Shown one piece after another: positions 51,047-59,431 of a DNA stretch of 64,000 nt (its first letter is position 1; each line of letters opens with the position of its first letter). The position numbers and the translations under genes were made by a program. The notes under the pieces are model-generated. The model did no database searches. It was not told where the DNA came from and worked only from the letters and a program-made list of their open reading frames with translations. This DNA is from IDS-8 sp036381215. GTDB taxonomy: Bacteria > Pseudomonadota > Gammaproteobacteria > Steroidobacterales > Woeseiaceae. The DNA lies in NCBI GenBank assembly GCA_036381215.1, contig DASVDF010000036.1, positions 1 to 64,000 on the forward strand. Direction: 5' to 3'.

Positions 51047-52369
51047 TCAGCCGCGGCGGCGAGCGAAGTAGAGCAGCGCGCCGACGACCAGCGCGGCCGC
51101 GCCGGCAGCGAGGTTGGCGAGCGTGGTGCTGGCGAGGAACACGAGGCAGAGCAGGAGCGCGGCGACCGGAATCGCGAGGCCGCCGGGCATTCTCCACGCG
51201 CCCGGCGAATCGCCGAAACGGCGTCGCAGCAGCGGAATGGCGGCGGCCGTCCCGACGTAAGTGGCGAGTCGCGCGATGATGGACAGCATGGCCAGCCACA
51301 CGAACGAGCCGGAGAGAGCGAGCACGAGCGCGATACCCGATTGCACGAGGATGGCCGCGGCGGGCGTGCGGTAGCGCGGATGGACGCGCGCCAGCACCCG
51401 CGGTCCGAAGCCGTCCTGCGCGAGCGCGAACAGGTAGCGCGGCCCGATCAGCGTCGTATTGCCGGCGTTGCCGCCGATCGACACCATCGCCGCGATGGTC
51501 ATCATCATCCCGGCCCAGGTGCCGAGAACGAGCGCCGCCGATTCCGCCACGGCCGACTCCGATTGCGCGAGGCCGGGCAGCGTCCCGACGGTCACGAGCT
51601 GCACGAGCGCGTACAGCACCGTGACGATGACGATCATCGTGAGCAGCGCGAACGGCACGTTGCGTTTCGGGTTCTGGTACTCGCCTGCCGGCGCGGCCGT
51701 GTTCTCGAACCCGGCGTAGGCGAACAGCAAGAGCAACGCAGCTTCCCCGAGGTTGTCCAGCGGCGGCAGCTCGAGGACGGCGACCCGCGACCAGTCGACC
51801 GCGAACAGGCCGGCCGCGGCGAAGACGACGAGCGGCGCGACCTTCGCCACGGCGAGGCCCGCCGCGAGACGGGCGCCCTGCTTCACGCCGATGACGTTGA
51901 TCCATGCGAGCGAGCCAATGAGCAGGGTGACCACGCCGACGCGCGCCAGGCCCCCGGCCGCCGGCGGCCAGACGAAGCTCACCGCCTGCGCGAAACCGGC
52001 GGTCAGCGCCGCCACCGAGGCGATCCGGGCAAGCCAGGTCATCCAGCCGACCTCGAAGCCCACGAACTCACCAAAAGCCTCGCGCGTGTAGAGATAGCCG
52101 CCGCCCGTGCCTTCGAAATAGCTCGCCGCTTCGGCGAAGCAGAGCACCAGCAGCGCGACCGTGATGCCCGCGAGAATCACGGCCCAGATGCTCGCCGGAC
52201 CGAGCAGCAGTGCAGCGCCGGCCGGCAGCAGGTAGACGCCGCTGCCAATGACGTCGTTGATCGCGAGGCCGACGATCTGCCAGCGCGACACGGCCCGCAC
52301 CAGCGCGGGTTCCGGTGCCGCGGCTCCCGTCGTCGCTTTCGCGGATACCGTCGTCAACGCATCCGTCAC
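51047..52369 (-). CDS. APC-superfamily amino acid permease
   Basis: Inner-membrane amino acid transporter, 440 residues, about 12 TM segments. The first TM has the APC motif INDVIGSGVYLLPAGAA with the unwound G-S/A-G region, and the sixth-TM region AYAGFENTAAPAGEYQNPKRN is typical for the APC group. Substrate unknown. It lies between the ornithine-cyclodeaminase-like and RidA genes on the same strand, gaps 125 and 130 bp. Confidence 0.92.
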   Translation of the reverse strand: MTDALTTVSAKATTGAAAPEPALVRAVSRWQIVGLAINDVIGSGVYLLPAGAALLLGPASIWAVILAGITVALLVLCFAEAASYFEGTGGGYLYTREAFGEFVGFEVGWMTWLARIASVAALTAGFAQAVSFVWPPAAGGLARVGVVTLLIGSLAWINVIGVKQGARLAAGLAVAKVAPLVVFAAAGLFAVDWSRVAVLELPPLDNLGEAALLLLFAYAGFENTAAPAGEYQNPKRNVPFALLTMIVIVTVLYALVQLVTVGTLPGLAQSESAVAESAALVLGTWAGMMMTIAAMVSIGGNAGNTTLIGPRYLFALAQDGFGPRVLARVHPRYRTPAAAILVQSGIALVLALSGSFVWLAMLSIIARLATYVGTAAAIPLLRRRFGDSPGAWRMPGGLAIPVAALLLCLVFLASTTLANLAAGAAALVVGALLYFARRRG

Positions 52370-52494
52370 GACTCGCTCCTTCCCGTCGGCGCAAGGCGGG
52401 CAGCGCGCGTTTCAGCCATCATCCGATTTTCCCCCGGACCGCAGATCCAACAGGCGAAGTGTCGCAAAAAAACTTGATGCGGCGAACGCGTTTT

Positions 52495-53466
52495 TCACCC
52501 GGAGGCGCCGCCGCCGGCACCTCGAGCGAGAGCCCGGGTGTACGCCAGGTGCGCGGCGTACAGGTCCTGGGCGGTGATCCCGTGGGATTTGTAGACGGTG
52601 ATCTCCTCGCCACCCGTCCGACCCGCGAGCCTGCCCGCCAGCACTTCGCCGATCTCCCCGGCGACCTGCGACCGATCGATGCGCCCTTCGCGCATCGGGA
52701 TGAGCACGTCCCCACCCTCCTCGAGCAGCGATTCCATGAGATCGGTGTACACGCGCGCCGCCGCGATCAGGTCGCTGTCGGCCTCGCGGGTGCCGGCGGA
52801 GTGGGCGCCCACGAGGTTGACATGGGTACCCGGACGTATCCAGCGGCCGTGGAGAACGGGCTTCGCAGCGCCGGTCACGGTCGACACGACGTCGCATGCG
52901 GCCGCCTCGGCGGGATCGGCGACCGCTTCGATCTGGAGGCCGGTCCGGCCGGCCTCTTCGCGAGCGAGGGCGCGCGCCTTGCGCAGGTGCCGCCCCCAGA
53001 CGCGCACCCGGCTGCACGGGCGCACGACGGCGATCGCCTCGATGTGCGTGCGCGCTAGCGCGCCGGTGCCGAACACGCCGTGCGTGGCGGCATCCGGCCG
53101 GGCAAGGAGCCGCGTCGCGAGCGCGGACGCGGCGGCCGTGCGTATCGAGGTCAGCGCGCCGCCGTCGACGATGCAGAGCGGCGTGCCGGTATCACCGTCG
53201 AACAGCGCAACGAAACCCTGGATCGCCGGGCGCCCCTGCGCCGGGTTGTCGGGATGCAGGCCGATGATCTTGGCGCCGTAGACGTTCGGCTCCCGGGCGA
53301 CGCCGGGCATGAGGAGCAGCGCCTCGCCGCTCTCGAGCGGCAGGAAGGTGCGCCGCGGCACCTGCACGGTCCCGGCGGCGACGCCGGCCATGGCGGCGGC
53401 CACGGCCTCTATGCAGGCGTCCATCGGCAACAGCTCGCGAACCTCGGCAGCGTCGATGATCTTCAT
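52495..53466 (-). CDS. Ornithine cyclodeaminase/mu-crystallin family protein
   Basis: NAD(P)-dependent enzyme of 323 residues. The N-terminal substrate domain is followed by a Rossmann fold with FGTGALARTHIEAI. The substrate-side features KIIGLHPDN (Lys), VDGGALTSIRTAAASALATRLLA and NLVGAHSAGTREAD are conserved in the family. Possible activities include ornithine cyclodeamination, ketimine reduction and amino-acid dehydrogenation. The ATG 53466 follows GGAGGA. It heads an operon with the permease and RidA genes. Confidence 0.9.
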   Translation of the reverse strand: MKIIDAAEVRELLPMDACIEAVAAAMAGVAAGTVQVPRRTFLPLESGEALLLMPGVAREPNVYGAKIIGLHPDNPAQGRPAIQGFVALFDGDTGTPLCIVDGGALTSIRTAAASALATRLLARPDAATHGVFGTGALARTHIEAIAVVRPCSRVRVWGRHLRKARALAREEAGRTGLQIEAVADPAEAAACDVVSTVTGAAKPVLHGRWIRPGTHVNLVGAHSAGTREADSDLIAAARVYTDLMESLLEEGGDVLIPMREGRIDRSQVAGEIGEVLAGRLAGRTGGEEITVYKSHGITAQDLYAAHLAYTRALARGAGGGASG

Positions 53467-53607
53467 CGGTAGTCGTCCTCCGCCCGGGTACGATTCTCGC
53501 GCGGACACGCGCCCGCATCAGTATGCGGCAGAATCGAGCGCATCCGCCGACGGTGCGTGCGCTATGCTGCCGGGGCTTACCATGAACAAAGAGCAGAAGC
53601 AGCGGTA

Positions 53608-54225
53608 GTGCCTACGTATCTTCTCATCCTGGACCTCGCCGGCACCTTCGTTTTCGCGATCAGCGGCGCGACGGTGGGGGTCAGGCATCGCCTCGACCTC
53701 TTCGGCGTGCTGGTCCTTTCCATTGCCGCTGCGACGGCCGGCGGGATCACGCGCGACGTGCTGATGGGGGCCGTGCCGCCGGCCGCGCTCATGGACTGGC
53801 GCTATCTTGCCGTAGCCTGCCTCGCGGGGCTGATGACGTTCTACCGCTATTCGCTCGTCCTGCACCTGCATCATCCCGTGCAGATCTTCGACGCAGCCGG
53901 CCTTGCCCTGTTCGCAGTGACGGGGGCCGCGAAAGCGCTGGCGTTCGGCCTGGCGCCGGTCACCGCGATACTGCTCGGCATGCTGACCGGTATCGGCGGC
54001 GGCATCGTACGCGACATGCTGGTGGCGCAGATCCCCGTCGTGCTGCGTGCCGAGCTCTACGCGGTCGCCGCCCTGGCCGGAGCGGCCGTCGTCGTCCTCG
54101 GCGACGCGCTCGAGCTGCCGCGCGCTCCCGTGCTGCTCTTCGGCGCGCTCTCGTGCTTCGCTCTCCGCTTCCTGGCCATCCGCTTCAACTTCCGGCTGCC
54201 CATCGCCCGCGACCGCCAGCCCTGA
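53608..54225 (+). CDS. TRIC/UPF0126 family membrane channel-like protein
   Basis: Inner-membrane protein, 205 residues, seven TM segments and the doubled motif of prokaryotic TRIC channels: GATVGVRHRLDLFG with GGITRDVLMG, and ALAFGLAPVTAILLG with GGGIVRDMLVAQIP. Bacterial homologues (YadS/YicG) are cation channels or glycine-related transporters (family knowledge). The start is GTG 53608, overlapping the end of an 8-codon frame (MNKEQKQR, TAG overlapping GTG) that may be a short leader; no other ribosome site is clear. Confidence 0.88.
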   Translation: MPTYLLILDLAGTFVFAISGATVGVRHRLDLFGVLVLSIAAATAGGITRDVLMGAVPPAALMDWRYLAVACLAGLMTFYRYSLVLHLHHPVQIFDAAGLALFAVTGAAKALAFGLAPVTAILLGMLTGIGGGIVRDMLVAQIPVVLRAELYAVAALAGAAVVVLGDALELPRAPVLLFGALSCFALRFLAIRFNFRLPIARDRQP

Positions 54226-54315
54226 CATTCCCTGAACCGTGTCCTTGATCACTGCGTCGGGCGGCGGGTGCGATTACCTTCCGCTGCCTTGCCTCGTCCC
54301 GCAGGGAGAGCCACC

Positions 54316-57300
54316 GTGAACGCACGCCTTCGTTGCCGCGATCGCGCGCCGGGAGCGCTGCTTGTCGCCGCGCTGGCGTCGTCGATGGCGGCTGTTGCGG
54401 CCGAGGCGCCCGCGGGCAGCGACGCCGCTTTCGAGTACGTCGTCCAGGCCGGGCATACCGCCGAAATCCACGGGCTGGCGTATGCGCCTGACGGCCGCTT
54501 CTTCGCGACCGGCAGCAAGGACTCGACGCTCAAGCTGTGGTCGCCGAACGGCACGCTGATACGCACGATCGCGACCGGATACTGGGTCGACGAGATGGCG
54601 ATCACGGCGGACAGCCGGTCGATCCTGGCCGCCAGCCGCACCGGCACGATCCGGCTGCTGTCGCTCGCGGGCAAGGTGCTGCGCGCGTACCCGCGCGTGC
54701 CCTACGAGCTCGGACTCGTGGAAGCCGTTGCCGTGTCGCCGGACGGGCGTTACGCGGCAATCGGCACCACGTCGCGCCGCATCCTGATCTACGACCTGGC
54801 GGACAGCGCCAAAGGCGCCGTGCCCGTCGTGCTGGAAGTGCCCGCGGAGAAAAGCTGGGGCGTGCAGGCGCTGGTGTTCACTCCGGACGGGAAGCTCATC
54901 AGCGGTCACGGGGACGGCCGGGTGCGCATCTGGAACGCGCAACGACAGGTCGAAAGGACATTGCAGGCGCTGGATTACGGCGTCTTCGCGCTCGCTCTCA
55001 GCCCGGACGGCAAGACCCTGGCTACGGCGGGCCGGCCGATCAACAAAGGCGCGGAAGCCGACACGCGGCTGCTCACTCGACTGTGGGACATGGAAGGCCG
55101 GCCGATCGGCGAATTCGCCTCGCACAGCACGGAAAGCCTGCACTTCACGCCGGACGGCACGACGCTCGTGAGCGGCGGCTGTTACGACGGCGAGGTGCGC
55201 TTTTACACGCGCGCCGGCGAGCTCGTGCGCACGTTCACCGTGGGCAAAGAAACGCACCGGACACCGCAACGGATCGCTATTTCTCCCGACGCCCGGTCGG
55301 TGATCACAGCCGACGACAACATCAATCCGCCGGGCCTGCGGATGTGGACGGCCGACGGACATTTCGAGCGCAATCTGCAGAGCTTCAGCGGCGCGATGAC
55401 GAACGTCGCCGCCTCCCCGGACGGCTCGCTCATCGCCACCCTGTCCGGCGACGGATGGTTACGTGTGTGGTCACCGACCGGCAGGCTGCTCGGCAGCGTG
55501 AAAGCGGACGACAGCTATTCCACGGAGCTCGCCTGGGCGCCCAACGGCGAGTATTTCGCGAGCGGCGGCAGCTCGGTGGTGCTGTGGGACCGCGAGGGCC
55601 GGAAGCTCGGGACGGTCGAGGGAGTCCCCGACAACGCCGGCGCGCTGGCCTTCACGCCGGACAGCCGCTTCCTGCTGTGCGGCGACGGCAAGGGCTTCGT
55701 CCACATCTACGACCTGGTGGAGGGCAAGGCCCGGCATTTCGAGGCACACGACAGCCGCGTCAGCGCGCTGGCGGCCGATCCGACGGGCAAGTTCTTCGCC
55801 ACCGGCAGCGCGCGCAACCACGTTCGTATCTGGGACATGGCGGGCAACTTGCAGGGCGAGTATCAGCACGCGGAGGGACTGGCGAGCCCCGCCTATGCGA
55901 TCGACTTCTTTCCCGACGGGCAACACCTGATCGCCGCGACCACCGACGCCGAACGAACGCTGCTCATCCTGGACCTTAAAGGCCAGCTCGTCGATTCGAT
56001 CCGGACGCCGAACCGGCACATGGGCGGCGACGTGGCGATCTCGGCTGGCGGTCACCTGATCGCCGCCACGGTGAACAACCAGATCGCCGTGTGGAATGGG
56101 CACACGCACGAGCTGGTGCGCGTGCTGAGCGGGCACATCGGAAGCATTGCCGCACTGAGCTTCCTGGGCGCGGGCACTCACCTCGTCTCGGCCGGGCACG
56201 ACTCCACGACGCGAGTCTGGCGTCTGCAGGACAGGTACTCCATGACCCTGCTCGCGCGTGGCACGGAGTGGCTCATGTATTCGCCGGACGGGTACTTCGA
56301 CGGCTCCCGCTACGGCGGCGAGCTGGTCGCCATGACCCGCGGGCTGGACGTGTTCAGCGTCGATCAGTTTGCAGTGCGCACGAACCGGCCGGACCTGATC
56401 TTGAGCCATCTCGGCCTGGGCCGGGAAGAGTACATCGATCACTTGCGCGCTCTGTACCGGCGGCGGCTCGAGCGCAGCGGCCTCCAGGAAGAAGCGACCT
56501 TCGAGCTCGACGCCCCCGAGGTGCATATCACCAGCGCCGTCCAGGACGGCAAGTACGCGCACATCGAGGCGCAGCTCACCTCGCGGAGCCGCCCGTTGCA
56601 GAGCTACCAGGTCTACGTGAACGACGTGCCGTTGTTCCCCGGGCGCGGGAAACCGCTCACCGGGAAGGACGCACGCGTCAGCGAGCGCGTGGAGCTGGTG
56701 CACGGCGACAACCTGGTCGAGATCGGTGCGTTCGACGACCGCGGCGCCGAAGCCCTGCGCGCCCGCTGGTCCGCCGTGTACCGGGCGCCGGTCGAAAGCG
56801 ACCTGTACTTCATCGGCGTCGGCGTGTCGCACTATCGGGACCCGGGGCTCGACCTGCAGTTCGCGCACAAGGACGTGCTGGATCTGGCGGCTGTGCTGCA
56901 CCGCTATGAAGGTGCGTTCCATCGCGTCATCGTGAAAACCTACGTCGACGAGGCGGTGACCGTGGACAACATCCGCAAGGCAAAGGAAGTTTTGCGCGAG
57001 GCGGATACCGACGATACGGTGGTCGTGCTGGTATCGGGGCACGGCGCGTACGATGCCTCGCAGGAGGCGACCTGGTATTACGGCACCTGGAACGTGGACG
57101 TACACGACCTGGCCGGCACGGGGGCCAGCTTCGACCAGCTCGAATCCCTGCTGCGGGACATCGCGCCGCGGCGCAAGCTGATGCTCATCGACGCCTGCGA
57201 CTCCGGCGAGATGGACGACGCAGCGCGCGCCGACATCGCGGCCCGGGCCCGCGAGGCGGGCCTTGATCCCCGCACCAGCCCGGCGATGGAGGAAGCGCAC

Positions 57301-57633
57301 GGCGGCGAGCCGCGGCGCGTCTTTCTCTACGACCGCGGCCGCTACATCTACAACGATCTTTCGCGCCGCACGGGAGCCATCATCTTCTCGGCGTCACACG
57401 CCGGCGAGATGTCGTTCGAATCGTCCTCGATCGAGAACGGCTTTTTCACACAGCAGATCATCGACGCGCTCGGCACGCCCGAGGCGGATACGGACTACGA
57501 CGGCATGATCTCCGTGGGTGAGCTGCAGGCCTGGGTGACGGTACACGTCGGGCTGCAGACCGCGGGCCTGCAGCGCCCGACCATCGATCGCGACAACATC
57601 AGCCAGCGCGTCGCGTTCCCGTTGCTGCGCTAG
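54316..57633 (+). CDS. Exported WD40-repeat caspase (two seven-blade propellers plus C14 domain)
   Basis: Protein of 1105 residues. A signal peptide (about 10-31, ending AAVAAEA) leads to 14 WD40-like repeats by my count (about 40-690), enough for two seven-bladed propellers. An Ig-like linker (about 735-825) precedes a caspase-like peptidase domain (about 830-1060). Catalytic His909 (VVLVSGHGAYD) and Cys961 (LIDACDSGEM) are both present. Near the C terminus is an EF-hand-like EADTDYDGMISVGEL. Start GTG 54316 behind GGGAGAG. Location would be periplasmic, unusual for caspase-like enzymes, and the substrate is unknown. Confidence 0.88.
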   Translation: MNARLRCRDRAPGALLVAALASSMAAVAAEAPAGSDAAFEYVVQAGHTAEIHGLAYAPDGRFFATGSKDSTLKLWSPNGTLIRTIATGYWVDEMAITADSRSILAASRTGTIRLLSLAGKVLRAYPRVPYELGLVEAVAVSPDGRYAAIGTTSRRILIYDLADSAKGAVPVVLEVPAEKSWGVQALVFTPDGKLISGHGDGRVRIWNAQRQVERTLQALDYGVFALALSPDGKTLATAGRPINKGAEADTRLLTRLWDMEGRPIGEFASHSTESLHFTPDGTTLVSGGCYDGEVRFYTRAGELVRTFTVGKETHRTPQRIAISPDARSVITADDNINPPGLRMWTADGHFERNLQSFSGAMTNVAASPDGSLIATLSGDGWLRVWSPTGRLLGSVKADDSYSTELAWAPNGEYFASGGSSVVLWDREGRKLGTVEGVPDNAGALAFTPDSRFLLCGDGKGFVHIYDLVEGKARHFEAHDSRVSALAADPTGKFFATGSARNHVRIWDMAGNLQGEYQHAEGLASPAYAIDFFPDGQHLIAATTDAERTLLILDLKGQLVDSIRTPNRHMGGDVAISAGGHLIAATVNNQIAVWNGHTHELVRVLSGHIGSIAALSFLGAGTHLVSAGHDSTTRVWRLQDRYSMTLLARGTEWLMYSPDGYFDGSRYGGELVAMTRGLDVFSVDQFAVRTNRPDLILSHLGLGREEYIDHLRALYRRRLERSGLQEEATFELDAPEVHITSAVQDGKYAHIEAQLTSRSRPLQSYQVYVNDVPLFPGRGKPLTGKDARVSERVELVHGDNLVEIGAFDDRGAEALRARWSAVYRAPVESDLYFIGVGVSHYRDPGLDLQFAHKDVLDLAAVLHRYEGAFHRVIVKTYVDEAVTVDNIRKAKEVLREADTDDTVVVLVSGHGAYDASQEATWYYGTWNVDVHDLAGTGASFDQLESLLRDIAPRRKLMLIDACDSGEMDDAARADIAARAREAGLDPRTSPAMEEAHGGEPRRVFLYDRGRYIYNDLSRRTGAIIFSASHAGEMSFESSSIENGFFTQQIIDALGTPEADTDYDGMISVGELQAWVTVHVGLQTAGLQRPTIDRDNISQRVAFPLLR

Positions 57634-57787
57634 TGCCCTGTGGAGGATCGGCCAATGCCGGGCAGGCGAACAGGACCAGGAGCGAAGAGGCGGCAAACGA
57701 TTTGACGATAGTAATCTGAGCGGGGTGGCCAGAAGGCGAGACGCAATATACTTGCGGTTCCCTTGGATCACGACTGGTGGACCGATC

Positions 57788-59350
57788 ATGAAGAATTCCG
57801 GCCTCATCGCCGCGCTCGCCGCATCCCTCTGGCTCACTGCACCCGCTGTAACCTGCGCCGCCGACGAGCCCGCCCCGCCGGCGGAGCAGGGCAAACAGGA
57901 CAATAACGACAAGCAGGAAAAGCCAATCCCCGAACCCAAGGTGTGGACATCGCGCCACCAGATCCGCATTGACGGCAAGACGATCGACTATGAGGCCAGG
58001 ACCGGCACGCTGCTCATGAAGAACGACAAGGACGAGCCGATCGCCCTTTTCGGTTTCACCGCCTATGTCCGGCAGGGCGAGGACGCGCGCACCCGGCCGA
58101 TCGTGTTCGCGTACAACGGCGGGCCGGGGTCAGCCTCGGCCTGGCTGCACATGGGCATTCTCGGCCCGCGCCGCGCGGTGCTCGAAGACCTCACGAGCAA
58201 TACGCGCGGTCCGTTCAAGCTCGTCGACAACGAATACAGCTTCCTCGATCGCGCCGACCTGGTGCTGATCGACCCGGTCGGCACCGGCTTCTCGCGCGCG
58301 GTCGGCAAGGCCGAGGGCAAGGATTTCTGGGGTGTGGACAATGACATCCAGTCCGTCTCCGACTTCATCGTGCGCTACCTCGGCGAGTACCGGCGCTGGG
58401 CCAGTCCGAAGTTCATTCTCGGCGAAAGCTATGGCGGCATCCGCACCGGCGGCGTGACCTACGACCTGCTGACCCGGCATAGCGTCGCGCTGAACGGCAT
58501 CATTCTGGTTTCGCCTTACCTCGACTTCGTCACTGGCACGGCCGGCCTGAACAGCGACGCAGGCGACGCCAACTTCCTCTCCACGTATGCCGCGACGGCG
58601 TGGTATCACAAGGCACTGAACCCGCAGCCGCCCGAGCTGCTGCCGTTTCTCCGCGAAGTGGAGCACTGGGTGGAGACCGTCTATCACCCGGTCCTCTATA
58701 AGGGTGCACGGGCGACGGCCGGGGAGCGACGGGCGGCGCTAGAGGGTCTCGAGCGCTATACGGGCGTGAGCGCGAGGTACTGGGACGCGGCCAACCTGCG
58801 CATGGATGAAGATCACTTCCTGCAGGAGCTCATGCGCGCCGAGGGCGTGACGCTCGGCCGCATCGATTCACGTTTCGAGGGCGGCATGCCGAGCCGGATC
58901 TCGGAAACGACTGCCTTCGATCCTTACTCGGCTGCCATGGCACCCGCGATCGTCGCCGCATACAACGCGTACGCTCGCCGCGAGCTGGGGGTCGTAACGG
59001 ATGAGAAGTACGTGCTCTCGGCAGGCCTGTACAAGGATTGGGACCTCGGCCACGTGCAGCCCGATTCGAACGGCAGGAAGATCCCGTACCCGAACGTGCT
59101 GCCTGATATCTCCTATGCGATGTCGATGAATCCGAAGATGAAGGTTCTGGTGCACTCGGGCTACTTCGATCTCGCCTGCCCGTATGGCACGGTGCAGGAT
59201 GCGATCGACCATCTCAGCATCACGCCCGAGCTGCGGCGTAATGTGCACATCGAGCACTACGAAGCCGGGCACATGATGTACGTGCACCCGGGCTCCATGG
59301 CTAAATTCAGCGAGACCACCAAGGCATTCATCGTCGAAAACTCGACCTGA
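57788..59350 (+). CDS. S10 family serine carboxypeptidase, exported
   Basis: Exported peptidase, 520 residues, of the serine carboxypeptidase (S10) family. A signal peptide (about 1-24) and charged linker precede the alpha/beta-hydrolase domain with VFAYNGGPGSAS (oxyanion region), LIDPVGTGFS, nucleophile Ser214 in ILGESYGG, Asp in SGYFDLACPYG, and His in YEAGHMMY. It removes C-terminal residues from peptides. The ATG 57788 lies 154 bp after the caspase gene on the same strand. Confidence 0.93.
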   Translation: MKNSGLIAALAASLWLTAPAVTCAADEPAPPAEQGKQDNNDKQEKPIPEPKVWTSRHQIRIDGKTIDYEARTGTLLMKNDKDEPIALFGFTAYVRQGEDARTRPIVFAYNGGPGSASAWLHMGILGPRRAVLEDLTSNTRGPFKLVDNEYSFLDRADLVLIDPVGTGFSRAVGKAEGKDFWGVDNDIQSVSDFIVRYLGEYRRWASPKFILGESYGGIRTGGVTYDLLTRHSVALNGIILVSPYLDFVTGTAGLNSDAGDANFLSTYAATAWYHKALNPQPPELLPFLREVEHWVETVYHPVLYKGARATAGERRAALEGLERYTGVSARYWDAANLRMDEDHFLQELMRAEGVTLGRIDSRFEGGMPSRISETTAFDPYSAAMAPAIVAAYNAYARRELGVVTDEKYVLSAGLYKDWDLGHVQPDSNGRKIPYPNVLPDISYAMSMNPKMKVLVHSGYFDLACPYGTVQDAIDHLSITPELRRNVHIEHYEAGHMMYVHPGSMAKFSETTKAFIVENST

Positions 59351-59431
59351 AGCGACGGCTCTCCGGAAGCGCCGGCCTGACGCGCGCCCGTGTGCGCGCG
59401 AGCGGGTGTGTAGTGGAAACCTTCGGGCCTC

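Noticed and set aside
53581..53608. A regulatory leader peptide MNKEQKQR
   Set aside because: The 8-codon frame ends in a TAG overlapping the GTG start, but it has no ribosome site and no attenuator hairpin, so it is only mentioned in the gene entry.
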